From NCBI GenBank assembly GCA_011772205.1, contig WVZY01000012.1, forward strand, positions 50,758 to 114,757: a stretch of 64,000 nt of DNA, written 5' to 3'. Source of the DNA: Candidatus Latescibacterota bacterium (GTDB lineage: Bacteria; Krumholzibacteriota; Krumholzibacteriia; WVZY01). A program made the translations under genes and the position numbers. Shown in pieces: positions 1 through 9,695 of this stretch (within the stretch, counting starts at the first letter, position 1; each line of letters starts with the position of its first letter). The notes under the pieces are model-generated. The model was not told where the DNA came from. It was given only the letters and a program-made list of their open reading frames with translations, and made no database searches.

Positions 1-1103
1 TCAACGGTTGCATCCTTTTCGTAAAAAGCGTTCAGACTGAGCAGCACCTTTTTGCCCCAGATGCGTCTTTGGTGGAACTCCCCTTCGTATCGATAATAGC
101 GGGTTCGAATCTCGAATTTCCCGAAATCCAGCTCGTTGTCTTCGAAGATCCCAAAGGAATACTCAATTTTGAGCCTCAGCGCGCGCCCCAGACCAAAGAG
201 GTTTCGATCGCCCCATTCCGCGAGGACACGGCTGCCTAAGATATTTCCCACACCAAACCCAGCTTCGATGTATGCCGATTTTCTTTCACGAACCCGAACA
301 TTGATATCGACCTGCTTCATGGTAGTGTCGAGGTGTTCGGGAATCATCTGCACCTCGGTGAACAATCCGGTCTCGTACAGGTTTCTCTGCGCATCGAGAA
401 GTTTGTTCAGTCTGAAAGCGTCGCCTTCCTTGAAAGTCAACTCGTTTTCGATGATCGACATCTTGGTGAGCTGGTTTCCCCAGATGTTAATACCTCTGAT
501 AGCGATGACCGGACCGGGGACGATCGTGTACACGATTTCGGCGCTGTGATCGGAGAGCCTCACCGAATCCCTGATGGAAACAGCGAGACGACCCTCATTG
601 AAATACTTGGTCTTGAGCCTGTAGATGTCCGAATCCAGCAATGAGGGATTGAATGGCACTCCCTCTTCCAACATGAGGTCCCTGCGCAGCTCCCACGGAT
701 CCAAAAGGAGATTGCCTCTGAACGATACAGAGCTAACGCGCGTCGCTTCCCCTTCTTCGATTTTTATGAGGACGTCGACAAACCTGCCGTCTTCGGAATA
801 CTCCAGTCTCAGCAATTCCACCTTCGCTTCAAAGTATCCCCGCGTGTGGTAAAACGCCTCCAGCGTCCCAATGTCTCTGAGGAGATAGTCTCTCTTGAGC
901 CGGGGCTTTCTGAAAATCGCGAAAAACGAAGGCTCTTTCGTGTGCATCTGACCCTTGAGTTCTTTGTCGGAGAAAGACTCGTTTCCAACGAACATGATCT
1001 TGTTGATAAACGGCTTGCGCTCCTTTTCTTCGGGCGAATCGGCCTGGGCAAAAGCCACCGAAGCCAGGGCCATCGCCAATAAATAAGCAGCTAAGAATGT
1101 CAT
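1..1103 (-). CDS. bamA: Omp85-family outer-membrane assembly factor (BamA-like), C-terminus cut by window edge
   Basis: Partial gene; about 367 residues are visible before the left edge. Residues 1-20 form a signal peptide ending near AFAQA. Three POTRA-like repeats follow at roughly 27-105, 106-185 and 186-265 (openings FINKIMFVGNESFSDKEL, VSSVSFRGN and IAIRGINIWGNQ), and the transmembrane barrel starts near residue 270. The family inserts beta-barrel proteins into the outer membrane. The ATG at 1103 is preferred because GGGG lies 8 bases upstream and the signal peptide begins at once; ATGs at 1121 and 1145 are alternatives. E. coli BamA has five POTRA domains, so three could also fit a TamA-like paralogue, but the position downstream of uppS-cdsA-dxr-rseP favours BamA. 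Confidence 0.85.
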   Translation of the reverse strand, partial: MTFLAAYLLAMALASVAFAQADSPEEKERKPFINKIMFVGNESFSDKELKGQMHTKEPSFFAIFRKPRLKRDYLLRDIGTLEAFYHTRGYFEAKVELLRLEYSEDGRFVDVLIKIEEGEATRVSSVSFRGNLLLDPWELRRDLMLEEGVPFNPSLLDSDIYRLKTKYFNEGRLAVSIRDSVRLSDHSAEIVYTIVPGPVIAIRGINIWGNQLTKMSIIENELTFKEGDAFRLNKLLDAQRNLYETGLFTEVQMIPEHLDTTMKQVDINVRVRERKSAYIEAGFGVGNILGSRVLAEWGDRNLFGLGRALRLKIEYSFGIFEDNELDFGKFEIRTRYYRYEGEFHQRRIWGKKVLLSLNAFYEKDATV

Positions 1104-1188
1104 GAAAATGCCCCGTTGCATGGGGTTGACACCGACCGCGTTCATGCGATAAGTTGAGAGTCCCTGACAGTTTATTGAGAGGTTACGC

Positions 1189-1557
1189 GTGAGCCCGTTT
1201 CTCAGATTTTTCTTCAAGCGATCCATCCTCTTCACAATATCAGTTGCACTGGTTCTGTTGCTTGGCTTTTGCAGCAACGAGAGAAAGTCTGCCAGCCAAC
1301 GTCCTCTTACCGCTGACGAGCTCTATCTCATAGAAGCGTACGTATCCGTAAACAGCGCACGAATCCTCCACCAAAAAGATCCGCTGAAAGCCGAAAGCCT
1401 TTTTACCCGGCTCGATTCTACGCTAGACACGTTGAGGATATCAAACACGATCAGGGCACTCAACGTCCAGCCGGATCGTTGGGCGATCATCCTCCAAGAA
1501 ATCGAGAAAGCGCTCCGGGAATCGCCTTACAGGGGAAATCTAGAAGAGACCCGGTGA
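1189..1557 (+). CDS. Small hypothetical protein with N-terminal signal/anchor
   Basis: A 122-residue protein starting with GTG, preceded by GAGAGG six bases upstream. Residues 10-28 are hydrophobic (FTISVALVLLLGF) and end in LGFC. This resembles a lipobox, but the -1 residue is Phe rather than Gly, Ala or Ser, so lipidation is doubtful. The remainder is a charged, probably helical domain of about 90 residues with no motif I recognise. It is the only opposite-strand gene in the first 55 kb; it sits between rseP and bamA, and its last 18 bases overlap the end of rseP tail to tail. It is divergent from bamA, so the two promoters would share the 1104-1188 gap. The ribosome-binding site and signal sequence make it more likely real than a chance frame. 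Confidence 0.55.
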   Translation: MSPFLRFFFKRSILFTISVALVLLLGFCSNERKSASQRPLTADELYLIEAYVSVNSARILHQKDPLKAESLFTRLDSTLDTLRISNTIRALNVQPDRWAIILQEIEKALRESPYRGNLEETR

Positions 1558-2913
1558 AGTCCCCGCACATCTGCTGATGTCCATGATTACCACGAAGGTC
1601 ATCAGCAAAATGATCAACGCGAAACCAACCTGGGTGAGGATCTCCCGAACCCGCCGGTTTACCCGGCGCTGCGCGGCTCCTTCGTACAAAAACAGCACGA
1701 GGTGACCACCGTCAAACGGAAGAAATGGGAGCAGGTTGAAAATACACAAATTGATACTGAAAAACGCAAGAAAATAAAGCAGATAGTTGAAGCCCCATCG
1801 CGCCATATCCCCCGCCATCTGGGTGATGAGAATAGGACCTCCCAACGAATCCAGACCTGCTTTCCCGGTAAACAGAAGCTTGAGGAACGACAGGATCTCA
1901 GCAGTCATCCTGTAGGCGGCTGTCGAACCCATTTGAACGGCCTTTAGGAATCCGACTTGTTTCCTCTCATAATATGGACCAACACCGATTTGACCGACGA
2001 TTCTTAGCTCCGTTTTGGAACCTTCTTTGAGTATCTTTTTAGCCTCTGGAACCACCGTATCTACATGTGCCTCTCCATCGAACGACCACTGAATAACGAG
2101 GGGAATCCCAGGTCTCGGGTGTATGACGTCTTCGATCTCGTAATAGCTGGTAATGCTCGTGTCGTTAATCGCCTCTATTATAGCTCCCGTCCTCATTCCC
2201 GCCTTATAGGCCGGAGCATCTCGCTTGACTTGTCCAATCTTTGCAGGAATATGCGGTAAGAATCCAAGACTAATCCGGTTATCCTTCACTTTGCCCTTGA
2301 AGCCGATATCTATCTTTTCCCCTCCGCGAAGAACCTCGAACCTCTTGGCAGAATCCCAGTCTTCCAGGATAGCATCGTTCACTTCGCCCCAGTTCGCTAC
2401 CTGCTTGCCATCGATGGCCAGTATTTCATCCCACACCTGCAGGCCACAAGAATCTGCAGGTGAATCTGGGATGACATGGCCGATCGTTGTTGTGGGAATC
2501 ACCCGAATTCCCTGGAAATTGTAGATGCCTGTGTAAATAAAAATTGCCAAAACAAAGTTCATCAATGGTCCGGCCACGATGACGGCACTCTTGATGAGCA
2601 CTCGCTTGTTTCTGAAGTACTTTTCCGGGGAAATCTCGCGGTCAGGAACTTCGCCCGATGGAGGCTCCTCTGCAGGGGCATCATCAGTGGACTCGTCCAC
2701 TTCGCCGGCAAATTTCACATAACCACCGAAGGGAAGAGCCGAGAGGGCGTATTGCGTATCGCCGAATCGCTTTTTCAACAATTTTTTCCCGAAGCCGACC
2801 GAAAATGTCTTCACGAAAACCCCGGAAACCTTGGCAACAATGAAATGCCCGAACTCGTGCACGAGGATCACTACGCCTAATACGAACGCTCCGGCAATAA
2901 TCGTGATTAGCAT
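1540..2913 (-). CDS. rseP: RseP-type site-2 zinc metalloprotease
   Basis: Intramembrane protease that cleaves membrane-bound regulators (anti-sigma factors, signal-peptide remnants) inside the inner membrane. The zinc site HEFGH lies in the first membrane segment, two PDZ domains follow (around GHVIPDSPADSCGLQVWDEI and GQVKRDAPAYKAGMRTGAII), and the second catalytic motif NLLPFLPFDGGH lies in a late membrane segment. The insert between membrane segment one and the first PDZ domain contains an acidic, proline-rich linker. I chose the ATG at 2913 because GGAG stands six bases before it; an in-frame ATG at 2925 has no ribosome-binding site. It overlaps the dxr stop by 7 bases, so translation is probably coupled. 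About 457 residues, normal for the family. Confidence 0.95.
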   Translation of the reverse strand: MLITIIAGAFVLGVVILVHEFGHFIVAKVSGVFVKTFSVGFGKKLLKKRFGDTQYALSALPFGGYVKFAGEVDESTDDAPAEEPPSGEVPDREISPEKYFRNKRVLIKSAVIVAGPLMNFVLAIFIYTGIYNFQGIRVIPTTTIGHVIPDSPADSCGLQVWDEILAIDGKQVANWGEVNDAILEDWDSAKRFEVLRGGEKIDIGFKGKVKDNRISLGFLPHIPAKIGQVKRDAPAYKAGMRTGAIIEAINDTSITSYYEIEDVIHPRPGIPLVIQWSFDGEAHVDTVVPEAKKILKEGSKTELRIVGQIGVGPYYERKQVGFLKAVQMGSTAAYRMTAEILSFLKLLFTGKAGLDSLGGPILITQMAGDMARWGFNYLLYFLAFFSINLCIFNLLPFLPFDGGHLVLFLYEGAAQRRVNRRVREILTQVGFALIILLMTFVVIMDISRCAGTSPGLF

Positions 2914-4094
2914 GACCAACTCCATGTGGATTTTTTATTTTTCAGGTGAAACTTTTCACCCACATACTTTCTCGTGACCTCCGCCGTCTTGAAAATATCT
3001 TCAACTGAACTCAGGTCACTAGTAGAGATCTTATTCAACGCATCCTCTATTATAACGCTGATTTGCGAAAATGGCATTTCTCCCGCCAGAAACGTGGCAA
3101 CGGCCACCTCATTCGAGGCGAGGAGCACCGTCGGCGAGCTTCCGCCCATCTCGGCCGCCTCGCGTGCGAGCTTCAAACACGGATATCTATTTATATCCAC
3201 GGGTTTGAAGCTGAGTTCCGGAAACTCTTCGATTCTACTTGGGACAAGATCGCTCTCGATCCGTTCCGGGTAGGACAACGCATACAGTATGGGCAGACGC
3301 ATATCAGGTACGCTCATCTGGGCGAGGATCGATCCATCGGAGAATTCTACGAGCGAATGAACAATCGATTGGGGATGAACCACGACGTTGATTTTTCCCA
3401 AAGGCAAGTCAAAGAGCCACTTGGCTTCGATCACTTCGAGCCCTTTGTTCAGCATTGTTGCGCTGTCTACGGTGATTTTATCCCCCATCTTCCAAGTTGG
3501 ATGAGACAGCACTTCTTCGACTCCAGCACTCTCCAACTCTTCCAAAGGTCGATCCCGGAGGGCACCACCGGAAGCGGTGAGATAGATACATTTCACATCC
3601 CAGGTCGAATAGCCCCTCAGACACTGGCTGATCGCGGCATGCTCGCTGTCAACAGGGATAATAGGAGCGTCCGATGACTTCGATACGTTCATGAGAATCT
3701 CGCCGCCAGCCACAACCGCTTCTTTGTTAGCAAGTGCCACGGCGATACCATTGGACAAGCAATAGAATGCCGGCTTGAGGCCCTTGAAGCCGACAAAAGC
3801 GTTCACAACGAGATCCGGCTGGGTTTCGCTGATGAGCCGCACGATCGCCTCATCGCCGTGTCCGGCGCTTCTTTTCTCGAATGAAGGGTCCGATTGCATG
3901 ATCCTGTCGTGAGCTTCGGCATCGCACACAGTGAATTTCGCATCGGCATGCTTCCTACACTGCTCTTCGAGAAGAGAAACGTTCATCCCCGCCGCCAAGC
4001 CCACTATTTTGAATCGATTGCGATGATGCTCGGCCACGTTCAAGACATTGCGACCTATAGATCCAGTTGCTCCTAACACAACGATTCGTTTCAT
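2907..4094 (-). CDS. dxr: 1-deoxy-D-xylulose 5-phosphate reductoisomerase
   Basis: Catalyses the NADPH-dependent conversion of deoxyxylulose phosphate to methylerythritol phosphate, the committed step of the MEP isoprenoid pathway. The N-terminal GATGSIGRN loop binds NADPH, DSEHAAISQCL and the SATMLNKGLE segment carry metal- and substrate-binding residues, and the length of 395 residues is typical. The ATG at 4094 is preceded by GAGGAG. Next to uppS and cdsA it supplies isoprenoid precursors for the undecaprenyl carrier lipid. Confidence 0.97.
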   Translation of the reverse strand: MKRIVVLGATGSIGRNVLNVAEHHRNRFKIVGLAAGMNVSLLEEQCRKHADAKFTVCDAEAHDRIMQSDPSFEKRSAGHGDEAIVRLISETQPDLVVNAFVGFKGLKPAFYCLSNGIAVALANKEAVVAGGEILMNVSKSSDAPIIPVDSEHAAISQCLRGYSTWDVKCIYLTASGGALRDRPLEELESAGVEEVLSHPTWKMGDKITVDSATMLNKGLEVIEAKWLFDLPLGKINVVVHPQSIVHSLVEFSDGSILAQMSVPDMRLPILYALSYPERIESDLVPSRIEEFPELSFKPVDINRYPCLKLAREAAEMGGSSPTVLLASNEVAVATFLAGEMPFSQISVIIEDALNKISTSDLSSVEDIFKTAEVTRKYVGEKFHLKNKKSTWSWSC

Positions 4095-4120
4095 ATTTCT
4101 CCTCGAGCGCCTCTACCCTA

Positions 4121-4987
4121 TTAGAATACCACAAATTTTAAAAAATAATATATGAGTGGTGCGGTGAAAAGTAAACTGTCAAATCTATCCAGTACTCCGC
4201 CGTGACCCGGTATCGTTGCTGATGCATCTTTGATTTCTGCATCCCTTTTGATCATTGACTCCACTAGATCGCCGAGCTGACCCACGATCGCAGCAATAAG
4301 ACCTATCGCTATGGCCTGCCACGTCTCGAGGAAAGAGGCAAACGTATATCTCGAGACAATTGCTCCAACGAGTGAAAAGAAAATTCCACCCATCGCCCCT
4401 TCTATTGTTTTCTTTTCAGATACGCGTGGAAGCAGAGGGCGCTTCCCAGCGAACATTCCCACGATGTAAGCGCTCGTATCCCCTGACCAGGTTACAACGA
4501 ATGCGAGAAACACGAACAAGCTCCCGTAACTGTAACTGAGGTTCACGCTCGTAGGAAACTCTCTGAGCATAACTAGATGCGATGCGAGAAACGCTACGTA
4601 TATTACGCCAAAGATCGTCGTGGATATATGGTAGACGGCTTTCTTTCCATCCTTTCTCGTCAATTCCATGCACATGATCGCAAGGAGCGCCAAGGTGAGG
4701 AAAAGATTCGCATACATGCCGTTTCTGAAGAACATGTACCACGATAGAGCCAGAGCACAGAAAATTCCGATCCCTTTGTACGGTCGTATTCCCTTTGCCT
4801 CCATCATGCTGTAGAACTCCCACATGCCTATAACAATCACGATATCCACTAAGGCCAGAAAATGATAACCGCCCTTCTTTGTAATAATGAAAAGGCAAGG
4901 AAGGAAAACAATGGAAGCCAACAAGCGCAGAAGAACGGAGGAATGGAAACCTATTTTCCGATTGGTACCGCTTTTGAAGGAACTCAT
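4121..4987 (-). CDS. cdsA: Phosphatidate cytidylyltransferase (CDP-diglyceride synthase)
   Basis: Integral membrane enzyme making CDP-diacylglycerol from phosphatidate and CTP, the precursor of all phospholipids. The 288-residue sequence is mostly hydrophobic, with about seven or eight membrane segments, and carries the family signature toward the C-terminus, including KKTIEGAMGG, GDLVESMIKRDAEIKD and PGHGGVLDRFDSLLFTAP. It lies 7 bases downstream of uppS and just before dxr in a compact lipid-synthesis operon. Confidence 0.96.
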   Translation of the reverse strand: MSSFKSGTNRKIGFHSSVLLRLLASIVFLPCLFIITKKGGYHFLALVDIVIVIGMWEFYSMMEAKGIRPYKGIGIFCALALSWYMFFRNGMYANLFLTLALLAIMCMELTRKDGKKAVYHISTTIFGVIYVAFLASHLVMLREFPTSVNLSYSYGSLFVFLAFVVTWSGDTSAYIVGMFAGKRPLLPRVSEKKTIEGAMGGIFFSLVGAIVSRYTFASFLETWQAIAIGLIAAIVGQLGDLVESMIKRDAEIKDASATIPGHGGVLDRFDSLLFTAPLIYYFLKFVVF

Positions 4988-4994
4988 GGATAGA

Positions 4995-5741
4995 TCAGGT
5001 TATTAGGCCGAAACGCCTCTCGCGCTTTTGGAAGGCAAAGACGGCGTCGAGGAGATCTTTCTCCCTGAAGTCCGGCCAGAGAACGTCAGTTACATAGATT
5101 TCCGTATAAGCGATCTGCCACAGCAAGAAATTGGAGACACGAAATTCACCGCTGGTTCTGACGAGGAGGTCCGGATCGGGCATGTCGGGATCGTACAGAT
5201 ATTTTTTGAACAGCCCCGCATCGATCTCCGCTTCGTTCAGCACTCCTTTCCGTGCATCCTCCACGACTCTCTTCACCGCATCGGTGATTTCGGTCCTGCC
5301 CCCATAGCTGATCGCAAGGTTCAGGATCAAGCGGTCATTGTGCCTCAACTTTTCGATCGTATCTATCAATTCGCGGCGCGTTGTGTCAGGAAGAAGCTCG
5401 AGTCTTCCCATCGCCCTGAGCTGGACACCGTTTTCATCGAGCTCCAGGTACTCCTTCTCGAGAACCTCTTCGAAGAACGACATGAGCCCCCGGACTTCTG
5501 ATTTCGGGCGCTGCCAGTTTTCGAGGGAAAAAGCGTAGAGTGTCAAATATTTGATCCCGATCCTGGCGCAGGCCCGAACGACGGCCTTGACCGATTCTCT
5601 ACCTGCTCGATGACCCGCCAGCCTTGGAAGCCGGCGCTTTTTAGCCCACCGGCCATTACCGTCCATAATGATCGCAACATGGTTTGGAAGATTGGCTGAA
5701 GCCCTGAGCTTTTCGATCTGTTCGTCAATATTTTGAGTCAT
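4995..5741 (-). CDS. uppS: Undecaprenyl diphosphate synthase (cis-prenyltransferase)
   Basis: Condenses isopentenyl diphosphate units onto farnesyl diphosphate to give the C55 carrier used in peptidoglycan and surface polysaccharide synthesis. HVAIIMDGNGRWAKKRRLPR near residue 20 holds the catalytic aspartate and phosphate-binding residues; LTLYAFSLENWQRP and the C-terminal DLLVRTSGEFRVSNFLLWQ are diagnostic. I take the ATG at 5741; an in-frame TTG 12 bases upstream is an alternative and neither has a clear Shine-Dalgarno sequence. 248 residues. Confidence 0.96.
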   Translation of the reverse strand: MTQNIDEQIEKLRASANLPNHVAIIMDGNGRWAKKRRLPRLAGHRAGRESVKAVVRACARIGIKYLTLYAFSLENWQRPKSEVRGLMSFFEEVLEKEYLELDENGVQLRAMGRLELLPDTTRRELIDTIEKLRHNDRLILNLAISYGGRTEITDAVKRVVEDARKGVLNEAEIDAGLFKKYLYDPDMPDPDLLVRTSGEFRVSNFLLWQIAYTEIYVTDVLWPDFREKDLLDAVFAFQKRERRFGLIT

Positions 5742-5812
5742 TGAAAGTACCAAAGCTCGGGTAAGCGCCCGGAGTTGTGAATGATATTAGGGGTGAAATA
5801 GAGAGACGGCGC

Positions 5813-6370
5813 TCATATTTCCATAATTTCCTTTTCTTTCAAGGAAACGATTTCGTCCACCTCTTCGATGTACTTGTCCGTAATCTTCTGAACCTCTTCT
5901 TGGTTCGTATGCATCTCGTCCTCGGAAATCTTGTGCTCTTTCTCCAGCTTCCTGATGTTATCGTTGGCGTCCCTCCTGATGTTCCTGATCGCGATCCGGC
6001 AATCCTCGCCCATACGCTTGACTACCTTTACGAGTTCCTTTCGCCTCTCTTCCGTAAGAGGCGGAATGGGAAGCCTGATGAGCGTGCCGTCACTCTGGGG
6101 ATTCAATCCAAGCTCCGATCCTTGGATGGCCTTTTCCACTTCCGGAACGAGACTCTTGTCCCAGGGCTGGACGGTAATAAGCCGCGGATCCGGGATGGCT
6201 ATGCTCGCTACCTGCTTCAAAGGCACCGTCTGCCCGTAGTACATTACTTTGACAGAATCCAGGAGCGCAGGGTTCGCCTTTCCAGTGCGGATACCTGCCA
6301 GTTCATGCTGGAGGTTTGAGATGGATTTCTTCATTTTTTCTTCTTCGCGTTTCAGGATGTCCTTGAGCAC
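5813..6370 (-). CDS. frr: Ribosome recycling factor
   Basis: Splits post-termination ribosomes together with EF-G. 185 residues is the usual length; the sequence has the expected three-helix bundle pattern and the motifs ELAGIRTGKANPALLD, VQPWDKS and IRNIRRDANDNIRKLEKE. Translation starts with GTG at 6370, preceded by GGGAGG five bases upstream. It directly follows pyrH, the standard pairing. Confidence 0.98.
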   Translation of the reverse strand: MLKDILKREEEKMKKSISNLQHELAGIRTGKANPALLDSVKVMYYGQTVPLKQVASIAIPDPRLITVQPWDKSLVPEVEKAIQGSELGLNPQSDGTLIRLPIPPLTEERRKELVKVVKRMGEDCRIAIRNIRRDANDNIRKLEKEHKISEDEMHTNQEEVQKITDKYIEEVDEIVSLKEKEIMEI

Positions 6371-6385
6371 GACGGCCTCCCTCCA

Positions 6386-7111
<726 letters not shown>

Positions 7112-7705
7112 TTACCGGCCCAACTGGAAACGGGCAAACCGCGCTATCCGGATATTTTCTCCTATTTTTCCGATGATTTCGTCCAGCAGCCCCTTCACTT
7201 TTTTATCGTTATCCTTTATGTATATCTGGTCCAGCAGGCAAGCTTCCGAATAGAATTTCTCCATTCGGCCTTCGACGATCTTGTCGATTACCTTCTCGGG
7301 CTTCTTTTCCTCGATCGCCTGGATCCGCAACAGCTCCCGCTCTTTCTCGACGACTTCCTGGTCAAGATCTTCTCTCTGTATAGCTTGAGGAGCTGCTGCG
7401 GCGATCTGCATCGCGATGTCCTTCGCGAAGGTCTGAAATTCCTCTGTTCTTGCCACAAAGTCCGTTTCACAATTCACTTCGAGAAGAACCCCGATTCTAT
7501 TCCCGGGGTGAATGTAGGAGACGATCAACCCCTCAGTCGTTTCCCTCTCTGATTTCTTCTGCGCTCTCGCGATGCCTTTGACCCTGAGATACTCGATTGC
7601 CTTGTCCATATCGCCGCCGCTCTCGAGGAGGGCTTTCTTGCAGTCCATCATCCCGGCGCCGGTTCTCGCGCGCAGCTCCTTCACCACTTGTGCTGAGATC
7701 TCCAT
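7112..7705 (-). CDS. tsf: Elongation factor Ts
   Basis: Guanine-nucleotide exchange factor for EF-Tu. The N-terminal UBA-like domain reads VKELRARTGAGMMDCKKALL and is followed by the signature EVNCETDFVARTEEF. The protein is about 197 residues, the short form lacking one of the two core repeats of the E. coli protein (283 residues); this is common in many phyla. I start at the ATG at 7705, which has GGAGG five bases upstream, rather than the in-frame codon at 7717. Confidence 0.97.
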   Translation of the reverse strand: MEISAQVVKELRARTGAGMMDCKKALLESGGDMDKAIEYLRVKGIARAQKKSERETTEGLIVSYIHPGNRIGVLLEVNCETDFVARTEEFQTFAKDIAMQIAAAAPQAIQREDLDQEVVEKERELLRIQAIEEKKPEKVIDKIVEGRMEKFYSEACLLDQIYIKDNDKKVKGLLDEIIGKIGENIRIARFARFQLGR

Positions 7706-7718
7706 TCGTACCTCCATG

Positions 7719-8477
7719 CTATGCAGCTGATTCCTTCTTATCTTCTTCTTCTGCCTTCACATCCCTGGCGAGCTCAGCTTCCCGGCCTTCGAGATATTTG
7801 GCTCTTCCTTCGAGAACGCTGTCGGCGACGATCTTACAGAAAAGAGAAATCGCGCGCATGGCGTCGTCGTTCGCTGGGACCGGATAGTCCACCTCTTCTG
7901 GGTCAGCGTTTGTATCGATCAGCCCAATAATGGGTATATTGAGCTTGCGTGCCTCTTTTACTGCATTGATTTCTTTCTTGGTGTCAATGACAAAAACCAT
8001 CGACGGGAGCGTTGTCATGTTGCGGATCCCGCCCAACGCTTTGAGAAGCTTCTCCTTTTCCTTCTTGATCTTCAGGGCTTCCTTTTTGGAATACTGCTCG
8101 ATACGGCCGTCTTCTTCGATCGCTTCGAGATTTTCGAGCTTGCTGAGACTCTTCCTCACCGTATCGAAGTTCGTCAGCGTGCCGCCCAGCCACCGCTCGG
8201 AAACATACGGCATCCCGCACCTGTTAGCCTCCTGCTTGACTGCGTTCTTGGCTTGCGTTTTGGTCCCGAGAAACAGCACGGTACCACCTTTTTCCGAGGC
8301 CTCACGAATGGCCTCCTTCGCCTTCGCGACGGCGGCCAGGGTTTTCTGCAGGTCGATGATATGAATCCCGTTTTTCTCCATAAAAATAAAGGGCTTCATT
8401 TTGGGATTCCACCGCTTGGTCTGGTGGCCAAAATGAACCCCTGCTTCCAAGAGATCCTTAAGGGTGATCTCACCCAT
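7719..8477 (-). CDS. rpsB: 30S ribosomal protein S2
   Basis: Small-subunit ribosomal protein. Starts MGEITLKDLLEAGVHFGHQ and contains RWLGGTLTNFDTVRKS and PIIGLIDTNADPEEVDYPVP, all diagnostic. The ATG at 8477 has GGAGG six bases upstream; the frame is open for 40 more codons upstream, but that stretch is the untranslated leader. About 252 residues, with an acidic and lysine-rich C-terminal tail. Confidence 0.98.
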   Translation of the reverse strand: MGEITLKDLLEAGVHFGHQTKRWNPKMKPFIFMEKNGIHIIDLQKTLAAVAKAKEAIREASEKGGTVLFLGTKTQAKNAVKQEANRCGMPYVSERWLGGTLTNFDTVRKSLSKLENLEAIEEDGRIEQYSKKEALKIKKEKEKLLKALGGIRNMTTLPSMVFVIDTKKEINAVKEARKLNIPIIGLIDTNADPEEVDYPVPANDDAMRAISLFCKIVADSVLEGRAKYLEGREAELARDVKAEEEDKKESAA

Positions 8478-8656
8478 GAAATACCTCCTTCTGGTTAGTC
8501 CTCCACTGCAGCGACCGCCAACCCCTCCAGAGGAAGGGCACCAAGACGGCCGCAGAAGAGCAGTGTGCGTTATGATCAGTATCGATTCCCAGAGCACACC
8601 GTGGTGCCGCTCGGGGATCTTTCTATAATATGCAAATGGAAACGGACGCCGCGGCT
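8478..8656 (-). promoter_or_regulatory. Structured 5' leader of rpsB
   Basis: The 179 bases between rpsI and rpsB hold a promoter-like TATTAT box (about 8618-8623) and two short inverted repeats on the minus strand: GAGC-GCAC/GTGT-GCTC around 8570-8592 and CCCT/AGGG around 8519-8536, followed by the strong GGAGG of rpsB. Many bacteria autoregulate rpsB-tsf through an S2-binding leader. I infer the same here from position and folding potential only; I do not recognise the specific S2 leader consensus. Confidence 0.35.
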
Positions 8657-9061
8657 CTAGCGTTTTGAAAACTGAAAACGTTTTCTCCTGCCGGCGAGGC
8701 CGTATTTCTTACGCTCTTTCATACGGGGATCACGGGTGAGAAGGCCCCTCGAGCGGAGCACACCATGAAGGCTTTCATCCGCAAGAACAAGAGCTCTTGC
8801 GATGCCCAGCTTCAGCGCTCCCGCCTGCCCGGTAATGCCGCCACCTCTCACCGTGGCAAGGATATCGTATTTCCCCAACGTGTTGGTGAGTTCCAGAGGC
8901 TGTCGGACTTGTAATATGAGCGTCTCCCGCCTCAGGTAGTCCACGAGCTCCCTCCCGTTGACCACCGTCTTGCCAGTCCCGGGTCTAATATAGACCCTGG
9001 CCACTGCTTCTTTCCGTCTTCCAACGGCTGCTATGTTTTGACCTTCCATTTGAACTGCCAA
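8657..9061 (-). CDS. rpsI: 30S ribosomal protein S9
   Basis: Small-subunit protein whose C-terminal tail reaches the P-site tRNA. Motifs: [20 protein letters not shown] at the N-terminus, [20 protein letters not shown] in the middle, and the basic tail [17 protein letters not shown]. The best start is TTG at 9061, close to GAGGAG; the next ATG at 9049 is 15 bases from it. Follows rplM, as in nearly all bacteria. Confidence 0.98.
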   Translation of the reverse strand: MAVQMEGQNIAAVGRRKEAVARVYIRPGTGKTVVNGRELVDYLRRETLILQVRQPLELTNTLGKYDILATVRGGGITGQAGALKLGIARALVLADESLHGVLRSRGLLTRDPRMKERKKYGLAGRRKRFQFSKR

Positions 9062-9147
9062 TCGCTCCTCGAAAAAGCGCGGCGCTCACTCATCATCGCC
9101 TAGGTGAAGTTGGCCGGAGCCGCGGCGCCGCAACGTGATTGAATTCC

Positions 9148-9585
9148 TCAAGTCTGTGGCGTAAAAGACGTTGGCTTTTGCGCTTTATGGGGGTGATCCG
9201 GCCCTGCATAAACCTTTAGCTTTTTCAGCAGCCGTCTCCCCAACCGATTAGATGGAAGCATCCCCCTCACCGCATGAACGACAACTCTAGTAGGGTCTTT
9301 CTCCATGACTTCCTGGAGCGTGCGCATTCTTAGACCGCCCTGATAGCCGGAGTAGCTGTAATAAACTTTTTTCTGCCGCTTGCTGCCGGAAAGGCTGATT
9401 TTCTCCGCGTTCACCACGATAACGTGATCTCCAAGATGGAGATGAGGCGAATAACTCGGGCGATGCTTGCCCCGAAGCACCTTCGCGATCTCGCTGGCCA
9501 ACCGTCCTAGCGGTTGCTCCGCGGCGTCCACCAAATGCCATTCCTGCGAAATGTCGCTTGCTTTAACCGTATGAGTTTTCATCAT
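9148..9585 (-). CDS. rplM: 50S ribosomal protein L13
   Basis: Large-subunit assembly protein. Family motifs: WHLVDAAEQPLGRLASEIA, GDHVIVVNAEKISLSGSK and the segment RGMLPSNRLGRRLLKKLKVY. 145 residues, normal. The start is the ATG ATG pair at 9585/9582. First gene of the superoperon that runs down to bamA, with its own promoter upstream. Confidence 0.98.
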   Translation of the reverse strand: MMKTHTVKASDISQEWHLVDAAEQPLGRLASEIAKVLRGKHRPSYSPHLHLGDHVIVVNAEKISLSGSKRQKKVYYSYSGYQGGLRMRTLQEVMEKDPTRVVVHAVRGMLPSNRLGRRLLKKLKVYAGPDHPHKAQKPTSFTPQT

Positions 9586-9614
9586 TATTTACCACTTCCG
9601 GGAAAAGTCTTTCA

Positions 9615-9644
9615 TATATAACAGTTAAGTCCTTGAAAAGTCAA
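9615..9644 (-). promoter_or_regulatory. Predicted sigma70-type promoter of rplM operon
   Basis: On the minus strand TTGACT (9644-9639) is followed after 17-18 bases by TTATAT/TATATA (9621-9615). The start of transcription would fall about 20 bases before rplM, in a short gap after the convergence-free end of the act cluster. Confidence 0.6.
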
Positions 9645-9695
9645 GCGGAAAAACTAAAGGAATGGATGCATCTGACGCCGTTATGCCGCAATATA

